A stretch of 64,000 nt of DNA from Siniperca chuatsi (GCF_020085105.1 NC_058063.1:5924501-5988500); one strand, 5' to 3'. Counted from the first letter of the stretch, positions 14,501 to 26,472 are shown. Notes: generated from the sequence alone by a model not told the origin. Numbers and translations: made by a program.

Positions 14501-17500
14501 TGCATCTCGTTCATGAAGCTTTCACATTAATGTCTCCCTTGTAACACAGAGGCCATGTTTCTGCTTTAAAGTCAACCACATAGTTCTGTATCCAAACATC
14601 TGTCCAGGTCCACGCCGCTCTGATAAGATGGCCCTTCTGATGTCACTTGTTGAAGAGTAGCTGCCCGTTTGCTCAGTCCTAATTCTTTCAAGCGTGCTTT
14701 CAGAGTTCTACGGGACATTTTAATGTCATGATATGTTGCAAGCATTTGAAGAATTACATCATATTAATGTCCTTTGTTAAAATATTCCCTTATGATTTCA
14801 ATCTCCTCTTCCTTGTTTAAAATTTGTGCAAGTACACTGCTGAGAGTAGTACACAATAGAAACAGGAAATGACATTGAACTGTCACCAGGGACTTGGGTT
14901 CTGTCCAATCACAAACAAGAAGTTCCCTAATCTGAAATGTCGTGTTCTGTGAAATGTCTTGTTCTGTGAAATGTCTTGTTCTGTGAAATGTCTTGTTTTG
15001 TGAAATGTCATTGTGTTTTCTGAAATGCAGTGACAATCAGGACCATCAATCATATCAAGACAGGAGTAGAGTGAGGTATATAATTGGCAAATATGGAATA
15101 TTTGAGAACAGGCCAGTACAGGATCCAGAGTGTACATCAGCGTGCTGCTCACCGCTGGCTTGCGAGGTTCTCTCTGAAGAGACATCTGGTAGATCTCTTC
15201 CTCTGTGTGGTACTGGTCCAGAGACACCTGCACAGAATATGACATTTTATCTGTAAATGACTCCATATTTGATATTTTTGTCAAGAACTGAGTTTTCGTG
15301 GGTTTAACCTCAACTACATTCCAGGATGGATCACCATTTATGATTTTATCTATTTGAAGGGGAAAATTGTTATGCATTTTGTTCGGCCCTGATACACACC
15401 ATCTGAAATTACATTCAGAGGGGCTATTGTTCTTTTCCTTTAATTTACCCAATGAAAATGCATACATGGACTGGTTATATAGTAGATTAGATTAGATTAG
15501 ATTCAACTTTATTGTCGTTGCACAGAGCACAAGTACTGATACAACTAAATGTGGCCTACATAAGTAACTTGTGTAAAGCTGTATTTAGTTCTACTTGGCT
15601 GTCAGTGACACTATCTAAATAGTCTCAGTGATTTCTTGGCAATGTCTTCTTGAATATTTAGAGAGTAACTGAACAGCAGGCTGAAAAGCAGTATTTCCCT
15701 GCACTCTCTGGTTGAAAGTTTCAAGCTTGCTGGGTGTGGTGGGTGTGTGCTCTGTTACACCTGTAACCATACCCAACAGTGATATCACGTTTGTAGTAGA
15801 GCCATCTTTCACATTAAGCCGCTACGGCAACAGGTGAGAGAGCAGCATCTGTTTCTTGCTCCAGTTAACATATCACAGTCAACTGCTGCATCCATTGTTG
15901 GCCTCACATTATTTTCTTCAGAGCTATTTTCTCTAATTGTGTTTCCTGAGTTTTATTGAGTTGAAGTGGTAGTGGTAAGTGCGGAAGGAAAAAGTGCCTT
16001 TCATCTTTTTTGCTTTTCTTCTGATTTAGTGGAGCTTACAGTATTTCAAGGAAAAGGTTAACTGTGCATATTTCACCACATTTGAGATGATATAAGAGAA
16101 TCTTCTTCATTTGAAAGGCTGCTGAATATGACTCAAAAAGGAGGAAAATAGTTTTTTTAAACTTGTGTGGTTTGCTTATCTTAGCTCTCTACACAGACAT
16201 GTCTGTGTAGAGAGCTTCATTTATTTTAAAGGATTTATTGACTCTCTTTCCATCTCCTCGCTGTGAGCAAAGCAGGACTCAAGTTAGATCAAGTCCAATA
16301 AGTACTGGCATAGTATAATTGGGTATTGACCCTGTCCAGCAAACTTCCCTGGTGCCCCTCAGCTCCAAAACCTGTCAAGGTGTTTTCTGTCATTTTCACA
16401 GAAATAAAAAGGGGAGCCAGCTGCAATCTCACACAAACACCTGCAGCCGGATTGAGTGATTGATCTCTTGGGATTGTTTAAATTCAAAAAGCTCCCCTTC
16501 TCAAAATCAGGAAATTCCTATCTGCATGTGCCAAAAATACTGACACACACACTCAGGAGTTTAGTGTGAAGTGCCAAAACACCACCTCAGCTTTCATGCT
16601 GAAGTGCAGGCAGCAACAAAACTGAGATCAGTCTCAGTACGTTTCCCAGTTTAAGAGCTCTCAATAAATGAAGAACCGTCCTGTGATTCTGCCGCAGAAT
16701 ATTCAGATTATTCAACACCAACTTCTTGTTGGTGGAGAGAGAATGTCCTGAGGAATGTTTACACTTTTACAATTATCAGTAATTACGATATAATGTTACT
16801 CTTTAACTCTATTGCACTCTTCACAACAAAGTACTTCACAACTAAGAGAGATAGGAAAACAACAAAGAACAAATCAGTATATCACTGTACTATCACAATA
16901 TAGTAATGTGATCTCTTAAATAAAAGGCTTTCCTGCAAAAGTGTTGATATTTAAAAAGAGATACTGATTCTACTGAGATCCTCTTTCAGGTCATTTCAAA
17001 GCCAAAGCCCTTTAGTCTTTAATGAGGATACAGGAACAGACACAAGGTTTCAGTGTAGGTTAACAATTTAAGGTTCAGTGAAGTTCAGTGAAGAGATGCT
17101 GAAACAGAGGTTGTGACTCTTTGTTCTGGATAAAGCATAATTCTAAACAATGGAATTTGGCTATCAGATAACAGTGTTACAGTAGTCAACCAAAGATGCA
17201 GAAGTAAATACAATGTTTAATCCTCTCTATTTTTACTTACAGGGGCACTCCACCAATTTTACTCATGAAGTTTAGTTTACTCATCATTAGGAGTGCTACA
17301 CACCCTGTGAAAACAGTTGTATAATGTTTTCTGTGGCTCTGGAAGAGCTTTCCAAAGTTTAAAAAAAATAATCCTGATGATGTCGTCAGGGTTATCTCAG
17401 CTTACATTATTTTACAGAAAGCCTGCATTACAAACAGGAGGTGTAGGGTTTTAAGGAAGCAGACATTTAGGAGGCAAGGAGGATGAAAGTATCTCTTAAA

Positions 17501-20500
17501 ATGTGATTACAAATAGGCAACATTTTTTCATTGTTTGAATTAATCTTATCTCAAAAATGATCCACATATTATCACATACGAACATCATTTTGACCAAGCT
17601 GTCCAATTGGACTATAAAACTGTCATACTGGCACATTGACTGATTACTGTAAATTACTGTCTGAGCAAACCTCTGTCCACTTCTGACCTTTTAAATAAGT
17701 CAGACAATCCTGTTGATGACATTGTTAAAATACTGTACGTTGAAATAAGCCACTAAATAATTTCTCCCACATCTATTATATCTTGCTTGTCATTTTCAAC
17801 ATAATCAGTGTTTCCAGCATTATTTATTTCTCAAAGGTGATAATGGCTGTTCTGAGCACTCTGGACCTTATCTGTTTAAGACAAGTGAACACTGTGAGCT
17901 TGAAGGTTAATGCTTTGAATGCTTTGGTTACATATAATCTCTGGCCTTTGTCTGTACACAGATTTTGTCCCAGCTGGCTACTGTACAGTCTGTCTGACCA
18001 CAAGCCAATGAAATCCCAGCAAAAGTTCTGCATCAAGTTTTTCCTCCTACTTCACTGCTGTCTGGGTGATTAATGAGTGCTTATGAATTCTGTTGCACTT
18101 CATGATGTATAACAAACTCACAGCACCTGATTCAGGACCTTTTACCTGGTACAAACTGTTCATTTCTTGTTTTGGTACATCTTTACATCAAGCCAAACAT
18201 TCATCTTGGACACTGCACATACACATTATGTCCAGTCTTTGCACTCACCGTAAGCAGGTTGAGCAGGTCTGTGTTGGCATCGATGTTAGGCGGTGTGGTC
18301 TGGATCAGCGCCAGCTCTTGAAGGATGGTGTACAGCTGTTGGGTCTTAGTCAGGTTGACCCGTGTTTTCTCTTTGTCGGCCCAGTCTGGCAGCGCCACGT
18401 GCACGGCTATAAGGTCTTTCAGGTGCACGCCGAGGATGGGAAATCGAAAGCCCGAGCACTCAGAGAAACGCTTGCGGTATTGACTGTAGTTCCCACATGA
18501 TGTCACCAGTTCAATGAGGTTGTTAAAAACCTGCAGGTTGAGTAAATGCAGGGGGATGAAATTAATTTAAGAGGAAAGGATGGACAAAATGGAAGGGGAT
18601 AAGATGAGAGTTGGCAGCAAACAGAAAGCCTGTCTAAAGAGAGATTAGTATAGAAGAGTAAAAAACATTCTGGAAAACTTTGCTCCAGATGGACTTAACT
18701 GATGAGACACTGTAAGTCCCCCAACTGTTGCATTCAGCTTTCCAGTTAAGTGGCTCAAATTCATAGTTCTAAAAAGCCACTGTGTAGGAGTAATGGGCAC
18801 AGATAAGGAGCTTGGCAGCTCACACAGAGGAGATGTGGATTACTGAATCAAGACTCGACATCACTTGTTAGCTAAGTGCATCGACATGCAGTGAACACTG
18901 AATTTGTCTGGTAGTGTTTTGCTGTGGATGCCAGAAATAGATCAGTGATGGTTGAGAGGATGGGAGCATAGACTGCACCTTGTTGGTCTCTGCGCTGATG
19001 TGGGTCTGTGTGTCTTTGAGACGAGAGATGGAGCTGTTGCTGAGGCCGCCCACCACCGCCATCAGCGTGTTGAAGTTCTGCAACTGCAGCAGCTTCTGTC
19101 AACGAGAAGGAGGAAATATTTGGAGCGAGGGTAAAAGTGAAGGAATGTCTAAGCCACTGCCAAAAAGGTTTTTAGAGAGAGTGCACGAGAGAAGGTGGTA
19201 TAGGTTAAAAAAGATTTACAGTATAAGGAGACAGAAAGATGAAGGAAAGAAAAACTTTTGGAACAGTGTTCAGCATCCACACATAAACCTAATCTGTGTA
19301 TACCAAGATATTAATGAATGTTCTAACCTGTCTGTGTCAAACTTAAACTAACACTTTGTGAATGGCAATCTGCAGGACTCCATGCTGCCCTTCAGCCTGC
19401 GTAGCACCTCACTGAAAATCAATGGGGTCGCAGCTGTGTGGGAGGGCTGCCAGAGGGGATCATTTGATTCAGCTCAAACACCCTTTGTAATCAATTGGCA
19501 GAGCAGCGTGGAGGGCAGCCCAGCATTTGAAGAGTAGGTTCAGCTAAACTGCACGTGCATGTGGCCATCAGCGAGGCCTGGGAAAGATTTCATTGTCAAC
19601 ATGCCAGAGCTTTTCACTGTTTAGAATAAATGCTGTGTGTATGATAAGGCTGGCAGAGGGTGTTCATCTATAGGCCTAGACTGATGACCTTTTTCCTCTC
19701 TCCTCCTCTCCCTCTCCCTCTCCATCTGTATGCATTTTTATCCCATTAATGCACATTACTAACTCGACATCTTCTCTCTCCCGTAGTTTTGTGCTTTCTC
19801 ATTTCTCTCCTCTCTCCTTCAGTTGCTTTCAGCAGGTATTTCTGCCTCCGGAGCTGCAGAGTCTGGATCTGTGATTGTGGGCCACCTGCTGCCCCTGTGT
19901 TCCTGCTCGACAACTGCTACTACAGTTGTTGTTATTGGCTCTGTTACTATTATTGTCATTATTATTCCTATGACATGTCATTCCTATTATTATTATTAAT
20001 TTATTAATATTAATATTACCACTACCATTACATTATTACTATTTTAAAATTGTAGGTTGTATTTGCATTGTGCTTCCCTGTCCCACAGCACTTTGCACTT
20101 CATAAATTATAATGCAAGTCTGTGCAGTCAAGAAAAAGACTATTGAACATGAGTCATTTGTAATGCGCTCCTAACAGGAAGCTGAAATAGGACACAACCA
20201 GCACACCCTGATGGAAATGTGAAGTATGTCGACACTACCTTCTGTGCTGCCTCTGAATACATTCTAAATCAGCTTGAACATATTTTTTGTCCCTGCATGT
20301 GCTCACACTGGGCTACATTTCAGAATGCCAAAGTTTGAGGCATTTCAAATTGGCAAATAATTAACAAGGGGATTTCCAGCAGGAATAGTCTGTCTCTGAT
20401 GTATCTGGAAAAATGTTCACCCATTCTGTATGAATGACAGTCCGAAATTACTTCTGGACACTCCATTCAAAGTGGGAAACACTGATTATCATTACGTGGA

Positions 20501-23500
20501 CACTGATCTTTCAAGCAAGTGCAATTAATCCTAAAATGAACTATGTATATGAAAAGTTATGAAACATGTAATGTACAGTATGGACAGATACAACTCTTGT
20601 CTTTTCTTGTGGTCATTTTCAAACAATGCCTTCTTGTAACAAGACCCAGTGTCTACACCCACGCTAGCAACTCTGTGACGCTGTCCTCAGGGATAGCAGC
20701 GCTCTGAGCTAAATGCTAACATCAGAATGCTAACTTGCTCACAATGGCAATGCAAACATGCTGATGTTTAGTCTAATATTTAACATCTTCACCATCTTTC
20801 TTTAGTTAGTATGCTAACATTTCCTAATTAGCATTGAACAAAAAGTACAGTTGAGGCTAATGGGAATGTCATTAGTTTTTTAAGTATTTTGTCACAAACC
20901 ACTGAAATTTTGACCTAATGATGGCACTGGATGGAAAGTCAGGGGAAATTATCCAGGTGCAATGTACGGCAGAGCATGCCACTGAAACCTAAAAATATTG
21001 TGTCTCCCTACCTTCTAAGCAGTCTGGCAGTCAAACAATGTAATAAATCCTTAAAAGCCTCATGTCCAACAGTGATGGGAATTACAGCTCTTATGGCTCC
21101 ATTCCTTTCTGAGAGCTGGCTCTTTCGGCTCCCAAACGGCTCTGCATTTAGTATCACTTCTGCTGGTCACTGCCTAAGTTACGTTCTTATTTGTTGTAAG
21201 AAATAAATATGTAAGATTCTTCATCTGCAATAGTTTGAAATATTCAATAGTCATATTGATGTTAAAAAATGGGATATGTCAAGAATTACTATCCTAGTTG
21301 TATAACAAGCTCATAGAGCCGACTCGTTCGCGACCGACACATCACTAATGTCCAAATTCATTGCAAAGGTCTAATGATTACAAATTATCGATTTGTTTTA
21401 TTAATAATGTGTTCCAAAAGGCGACACTGACAGAATGACAGATCATATATAAGCTGATATATGTGGCACGTTATTTATATTTTATATATATATTTTATAT
21501 TATATTTTTTTCTTCAGCATTTGCCCTGCCCTTCTGTATGTACAGTATCTATAAAAAATATATGAAAGATGCTCAAAAGACAGAGATGACTCTGGGCACT
21601 GACAGCAGTGATATTTGGAAAGGAGGATAAAGAAAGGAGATTAGTAGGGAGGAGACCAGAAGGAGGTCATTCTCAGGTCTTTTGCAGCTGATCTGTCATA
21701 GTCATTCATCCCACACATCAAGGCTGGTCGGAATCAGCATCTGTCTTCACCACTAAATTGTCAGACCTTCACAAAACACTGGAAAAAGTCCAAGTGTTCA
21801 ATATCCAGGAGGGTAAAACACTTGATAAGAGCCCTGCTGAGGTGTTGGAGCGCTGGTGTATTAAGAGAGAGGGGTGTGGTGAAACCTGCTGAGAAGATCC
21901 TGCTAAATAAATTATGAGCGACAGAAGTTTCTGCAGGTGAAGAGAAGGACAGATGGAAAATGGGTATGAGAATGAAAACAATCCAAGAGTAGACTCGCAA
22001 TAAGTAATGTGGATGCATTCACATAGCACTGCAGGCTATTAGGAGGAAAATTATTTTTCTGCACTTTCTATGGTCGACTGAAGCTCCCTCGAACAGCAGA
22101 GATGAGTCAATTGTCAAATGGAGGGGGAACCCAGCCCATCTGGCAGACAAAAGCAAATGATAACATCAAACATAAATGCTATCAATTACAGTGAAGCCCA
22201 GGATACCATTTAAAGGGATGTTTCTGTAGTGAAAGGATGATATCTTGATACCCAAAGCTCTTCACAGTGAAGGGGGGAAACTCACCTCAACCATCACCAG
22301 TGTGGTTAGGTTAGCTAACAACTATCTGCTGTATATTCAGCTGTGAGTCATGCCACCTGCAGACACTCCCCACTGATTCATCTATTGTAGGATGCATCAC
22401 TGAATTCTTTCTAACCAACAGGAAGAGCACATGAATATGAGTAAAATGAATTGATGACACACTATGTCTTAGTTTTATATTCTATTCTTTGCAGCAAACA
22501 GCTCATTCTCTTTTGTTACATTTTATTGTCCAATTGTGAAAATCCTGTATCTCAAATTTAGGTGATTTTTATTCTTTGAAATATGTTTTACATGCTCCTC
22601 CATTGTTTGTGATAATTTTACAACCCCTTGGGCCCATAAAAGCATTTGGATAATGCCAAAAATGCACCCTCACCCAGCTAAAACAAGGTTTTTTTAATTC
22701 CAGGAGATGCAAGGTTTTCCCCTGACAGCAGCATTATCTTAAAGAGCTCTCAGTGGGCATCTTAACATGCTAATACCTCTAAAGCCTTTTTAAATTAAAT
22801 TCACTTTTTCCTCACAATTTGTGCCACCTAATGGGAAATGATCGCGTCTTGTGTGTGTGTGTGTGTGCAAGTCATCGAGGCTCCACTGTGACTTTTCCCC
22901 CTCTCTCCACATCTCTTGGTTTAATCTCTTATTCACCTTTTTACAACTTTCTCTCCTCTTTCTCTGTAGCTCCAGACAATCATCTCATATCAGCCTGCTT
23001 CTACATGCACCCTGAACCCCACAATTCCCACCAACACCACTTTGTCTTAAAACCTTTGCAAACAATCTTAATGGGCCCAGCAGACAGACCTGTGCCACTC
23101 TGATGAAGTGGGAGATGACGGCAGCTCTCTGCGGGGCGGTGGGTTTGCTGAGCACCATGAGCTGGATCCACTGGGAGACGCTGTTGAAAAGGGTGATGAA
23201 ACGCTCCAGGATGGGGTTATCCACTGTGCAACCATGCATCACAAAGCTGTGGTAGTCCTGAAACTACAAGGAGGAACGCGCATTGGAAAATTTTGTTTCA
23301 TTTATTTAACATACTTATATCCCAGCATTTTTATCAATCCTGACAATTACAGTATATCCTCAGAAATGCTGCTGTTAACTTTCACCACGACAGTCATATC
23401 ACCAGCAAAGGTGATCAATTTTACTCACTGCGTATAGGAGGGACAAAAAAATTCTGAAATCAGCTTGCAGACAGATCAGCACAGCTAGACAATCACTTAT

Positions 23501-26395
23501 ATCCAACCTTCAAATACATGGGAAAGGTCTCAGGCTCTGCTGCTTCGATTTTGACAATTCTTTTTTTATATGTGTCTCTTGTATTTCCCCCAGCTTTATG
23601 GAAGTGCAACACTAGCACTCACTGGAGTGCCCCTTAAAAGGAATAGTCCGCATTTCAAATATGCTTTCCGTGCCGAGATGTAGATGAGAAGATTAATACC
23701 ACTTTTATGTCTGTGCGGTAAATATGTAGGTGGAGGCAGCAGTTGGTCAGCTTAGCATAGCACTAAGACGAGAAACAGGGGAAAACAGGTAGCCTGGCTC
23801 TGTCCAAAGGTAACAAAATCCACAATCTAGCACCTTTAAAGATCACTAATTAACACAATATATTTTGTTTGTTTAATCTGAACAGAAACCAAAGCGTAAA
23901 AACAATTCCCAGCTTTACGGGGAGTTATGTGCCTCACTATTTCTTGGCTCTGGGATTTTTACCTTTGGAATAAGTGTCAAACTATTCCTTTCAGGCAGCA
24001 ATGTGTATATAACAAAGCAGCCAACTGGCGGATTCACTATCATTACTGCACATTTGCACCAGTTGGCTATAGATGCTCTATATATCTCTATTTATTATTG
24101 CTTCTTTTGTTTAATATTGAGCCAGAATCTCTTTTAGAAGAGAAACAAAGACAAAGCCAAGACAAATTGCTACCACTGCCCCCATCTTGCCAACAACACC
24201 ATCACACTTGAATAAATTATCTAAAAAAAAAAATCTACCATTTAAATCAGCACAAACCTAGTCATTGCCTTTGCTTCCCAAAATAATACTCAAAGAGCAA
24301 AATGTTTCCAGACAACAAATATAATTACTGCCAGTAAAAGTCAATGTTAACCACTATTGCTTAGCAACTATAATGAGCCTGCAGCATATAACATTACTTG
24401 AGAATTCAAAGAATTCAAGAGCTGTAAACATCACACTAGATACACAGCTTCAACAGCTTGATCGCAGACTGCAGTCAAACCGACCAGTATCTTGCAGAAG
24501 GATTTGTACTCCAAGTAGGTCAGGTGTTCAGCCAGTTCACAGGAATCAAGGTGGTCAAACAGCAGGGACATTTTCCTCTTTTTGGACATTGATGGGACAC
24601 GCTGAGTCACCTGCCGCTTCCATTTATATGATGGCCTGAGAGGGACGATAAAGCACATAAAAAAGGCAGAATATTTTAAGGTTTTATATTTTATTTACAG
24701 ATTATGTGGATCAGCTTTATAGTCGCTCCATGGGTTGGAGCTGCACTTATAGTGGCATTAGATAGCAAAGCAAAATTATGATGAAAAATTGTGGCATTGT
24801 GTAGTTTCCACAATACCACAAGCCCAGTAAAACACAAGAGATTTTGAAGCAAACTACAACTATCCAACTTTTTTCTACAAATGTAGCATATATTTCTGGA
24901 AGGATGTTCCTTTATTTGCAAACGTTCAGCTGTAGTAAGTCACAAATCTGCTCCACAAAGCCTTCTCCTTATGGAACAATAAAGGGAAGTTGAGGTCAAA
25001 CAGAAATGGATTTTATGGGAAAAGGAGAAGTCACTGACCCTGCATAGCACAGCTCAGCAATGTCTGAGAACAGGCAATAAAAAGGCATGCTGACATGAAC
25101 ACGCACAGACAGAGGCATTCACTCACACTGTCAACAACACAAACAGCTTTCAGCAACCAGTTCACTCACACACTATCGAGGTCAATGAGCTGACTCTGGC
25201 GCTCGTTGCCCTCGGTGGTCAAGAGGTCTTTAAAGTCTTTGATCTGGTCCGCCAGCTCTGGATTCAGATTGAACTCTGCTGGAAACTCAGAGATCCAGTA
25301 CCTGGAAGGCAGAACAAAGGGATAAAAAGAGAGAAAATTGAAAAATATCCAAGATAGACGTACACAACAATGTGACTGTTGCTAACACTGAGTTGAAGAC
25401 CTTTCCATGATTTAGTTGGTTTACATGATGATAAAAAAGTGACTTTTCACCAAATAATACAACTTCTGTATGACGTGTTTTTACTGTCAACATTCAGCTG
25501 GAAACTCCCAAATCCATAAATCAAGTACATCAGACCAAAGTTCAGAAGTAGCAGGGGAAGGGGTAAAAGAATTAATGGCAGTATATTACTTGACAAGGTG
25601 GCATATTCTTGTTCGACGCTCAGCAGTGCAGCTCTCCTCTTGAGATCTAATCCAAAAGTCAAGGTACAACTTCGCTGCAAATTTCTGCAAAACTGTTTCG
25701 ACCGCTTCACCTCAGACTATGACAACTCTCATCTCATTCAGATTTAACAGATTTCGGAGAACAAAAAAAGATTAAAACAACAGACTAAAAACTGTTCTTC
25801 GTCAAGGTACTCGATGCTTTGATTTCATTGCTCTGTCAGCAGCGTGTAAAGAGATCATTTTTAGACGAACACCAAACAATGCATAATACATCTCTGAGGC
25901 AGCAGAAAACAAAGGTGAAGGATACTTCAGCACTAGCTTCTTAGCCATGTCGGTTGAAGGGATATACCAAGGTTGCATCATGAGAAACATCCGGACCAAG
26001 GAGGCATCCTTCAAAGCGCCCTTCTCATCTATAAGAAGAAAGTAGGATGTCACTCAGCATCAGAAAAATATACCATATCACAGCACAAACATCACCTGCT
26101 ATCAGTTAGTGTGTATCTATTCTGGTAGTCAGTGCGTGTGTCATTGCCTGATCACCAAAATGCACAACACCATACATAATACAAATAATTGACATAAAAT
26201 ACATCAAATATCATATAAAATATAATGTAATGTAATGTAGATTAACTTAATTTGTTTGTATTGACTCACTTTGGAATAAAACTAATTTTCTATATCAAAG
26301 AAATAGTGTTCAAATGACCAACCGAAGGCTTGGATGCACGTTTCCACCAGCTCGTCCACCGTGGCCGACTGCTCCGATAATATGGACTCCATCAT
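3915..26395 (-). CDS. rasgrp2: Rasgrp2 (CalDAG-GEFI), Ca2+/DAG-regulated Rap/Ras guanine nucleotide exchange factor, 15 coding exons
   Basis: This gene encodes an exchange factor that loads GTP on Rap1/Ras at membranes. Coding exons in 5'-3' order: 26323-26395, 25926-26028, 25590-25646, 25170-25301, 24485-24635, 23090-23263, 18979-19095, 18249-18530, 15153-15227, 13681-13800, 12604-12719, 12341-12482, 8192-8228, 5126-5284, 3915-3973. They total 1797 nt, or 598 residues plus stop, against about 609 in human. All junction phases agree. The REM region is residues 1-125, with [11 protein letters not shown] in exon 2. The CDC25 catalytic region is about 150-385, with [22 protein letters not shown] and [17 protein letters not shown]-hand loops start at D435 and D464 and have canonical Asp/Asn/Gly/Glu positions. 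The C1 domain is H495 to C544. The tail ends EEGVFDVHL, close to the mammalian end. The start is the tandem ATG at 26395/26392, which matches the family's N-terminal length. RASGRP2 fits better than paralogues 1, 3 or 4 because of [17 protein letters not shown] and [13 protein letters not shown]. The least certain border is the 25646 acceptor. Confidence 0.95.
6131..6428. mobile_element. fold-back repeat family, copy 2
   Basis: Begins TTAAAGAAATAGTTTGACAT and ends GAGCTATTTCTTTAA. It carries the same internal GATACCACTCTCAT and GCTTAGCATAAAGACTGGAAA motifs as copy 1, with an internal deletion. It lies in the rasgrp2 intron 5285-8191. Confidence 0.7.
8046..8070. repeat. (GT)n microsatellite
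   Basis: Uninterrupted dinucleotide run of about 12 units, just downstream (in transcript sense) of the rasgrp2 37-bp C1 exon. Confidence 0.9.
8733..8935 (+). repeat. dispersed LINE/SINE-tail repeat, copy 1
   Basis: AATCAGAAATACTTTATTGA followed by CTGAGGGGAAACTCTTTTG, then a TACAGCAGCTCACTATCA segment. The same order occurs at 40687-40850 in the same orientation. The motif is a very common teleost retroposon tail. The autonomous parent cannot be named from this fragment. Confidence 0.6.
9288..9312. repeat. (GA)n microsatellite and purine-rich tract
   Basis: Twelve GA units within a 150-bp purine-rich stretch. It is followed at 9487-9517 by an interrupted (CA)n run. The open frames over it are composition artefacts. 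Confidence 0.85.
10750..10950. mobile_element. fold-back repeat family, core fragment
   Basis: Only the inner part is present: ACCAGCACCTCTAAACCTC, the AGACTCCAGGAAGTCACTG motif in the middle, and the mirrored GTTAATTAGTGAGCTTTAGAGG. It has a small TA microsatellite inside. The termini are missing. Confidence 0.55.
11525..11550. repeat. (TG)n microsatellite
   Basis: About 13 TG units. An inverse (CA)n run follows at 11815-11840, so the two could pair. Confidence 0.9.
13189..13315 (+). repeat. tRNA-derived SINE fragment
   Basis: A B-box-like GGTTCAATTCC at about 13200 is followed by CAGCCAGGGACCTTTGTTGC and an A-rich tail. No A box or cloverleaf is present, so this is a 5'-truncated SINE rather than a tRNA gene. 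Confidence 0.5.
14054..15046 (-). mobile_element. relic of an integrase-type (IS3EU-like) DNA transposon
   Basis: The ends are imperfect inverted repeats. The left end has GGTGGCCCTGAGGGTCAAAA and repeated ACATTTCACAAAAC units. The right end is the mirror, with TGAAATGTCTTGTTCTG units and GGACC near 15043. A subterminal GATTGGACAGAACCCAAGTC (14151) is mirrored at 14892. Between them, on the minus strand at about 14400-14730, a frame starts [17 protein letters not shown], shifts frame, then reads [15 protein letters not shown] and [10 protein letters not shown], stop, KLHERDAEG. This order matches the HTH region before the DDE integrase core of fish transposons. A frameshift and stops show it is dead. 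It lies in the rasgrp2 intron between exons 9 and 10. Confidence 0.6.
14938..15010. repeat. 17-bp tandem repeat inside the transposon terminus
   Basis: About four units of TGAAATGTCTTGTTCTG in direct tandem. The opposite end of the element has fewer, diverged inverse units, consistent with subterminal transposase-binding repeats that expanded on one side. Confidence 0.7.
15482..15545 (+). repeat. (TAGAT)n plus retroposon tail
   Basis: Four TAGAT-type units are followed by CAACTTTATTGTCGTTGCAC, a common teleost retroposon 3' tail with its microsatellite. Confidence 0.5.
16183..16216. repeat. perfect 34-bp palindrome
   Basis: AGCTCTCTACACAGACA is followed with no spacer by its exact reverse complement. 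It lies in the rasgrp2 intron 15228-18248. No flanking element or longer inverted repeat is seen. Confidence 0.9.
20665..20935 (-). repeat. dispersed 'TGCTAACATTTGCTAATTAGC' family, copy 1
   Basis: AGCTAAATGCTAACATCAGA, then ATGCTAACATTTCCTAATTA, then the AATGTCATTAGTTTTTTAAG end. It is inverted relative to the copies at 30905 and 45200. Confidence 0.5.
23634..23988. mobile_element. fold-back repeat family, copy in rasgrp2 intron
   Basis: Starts TTAAAAGGAATAGTCC and ends TGTCAAACTATTCCTTTCA, with the usual TAGCCTGGCTCTGTCCAAAGG in between. The second half is mostly lost. Confidence 0.6.
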
Positions 26396-26472
26396 TCCTT
26401 TCCTCTCAGATTTTTCCCTCGTTTCGCTCTCTCTCTCTCTCTCTCTCTCTGGTTTGACTCTTGTGCCTCTCA
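26396..26472 (-). other. rasgrp2: 5' UTR part of the first coding exon of rasgrp2
   Basis: Upstream of the tandem ATG, the minus strand carries a purine-rich GA microsatellite and then an acceptor-like TTTTGTGTTCAG at about 26473-26484. The exon with the start codon therefore seems to begin at about 26472 with roughly 77 nt of untranslated leader. This implies at least one noncoding exon further upstream, at higher coordinates. The reading frame stays open through this stretch, so an N-terminal extension cannot be excluded from sequence alone. The ATG at 26395 matches the family's usual N-terminus best. Confidence 0.5.
26426..26450. repeat. (CT)n microsatellite in the rasgrp2 leader
   Basis: About 12 CT units on the plus strand, giving a GA run in the presumed 5' UTR about 30 nt before the rasgrp2 ATG. 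Confidence 0.9.

Larger units (their letters stand above)
3974..26322 (-). other. rasgrp2 introns: content survey
   Basis: Introns larger than 300 bp lie at 3974-5125, 5285-8191, 8229-12340, 12720-13680, 13801-15152, 15228-18248, 18531-18978, 19096-23089, 23264-24484, 24636-25169 and 25927-26322 (approximate ends; the last two also span short exons). The identifiable content is repeats, each listed separately: fold-back copies, a LINE/SINE tail, a SINE fragment, the integrase-type transposon relic, microsatellites and a perfect palindrome. 5300-5500 is a GA-rich stretch with open frames on both strands caused by skewed composition. I see no nested gene or RNA. Most of the remainder is AT-rich DNA without recognisable features. 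Confidence 0.6.

Noticed and set aside
14938-15010. CRISPR-like short tandem repeat
   Set aside because: Units are contiguous with no spacers, and the context is a eukaryotic transposon terminus.
18093-18500. 135-codon plus-strand open frame
   Set aside because: It is the antisense of a rasgrp2 coding exon plus flank and has no family resemblance.
25590-25700. Alternative longer rasgrp2 exon 3 starting at a TTTTGCAG acceptor (reading [11 protein letters not shown] before SQEE)
   Set aside because: It would be phase 0, while the upstream donor leaves phase 2, and it would duplicate the AKKL motif already in exon 2. The acceptor at 25647 gives the right phase and length.
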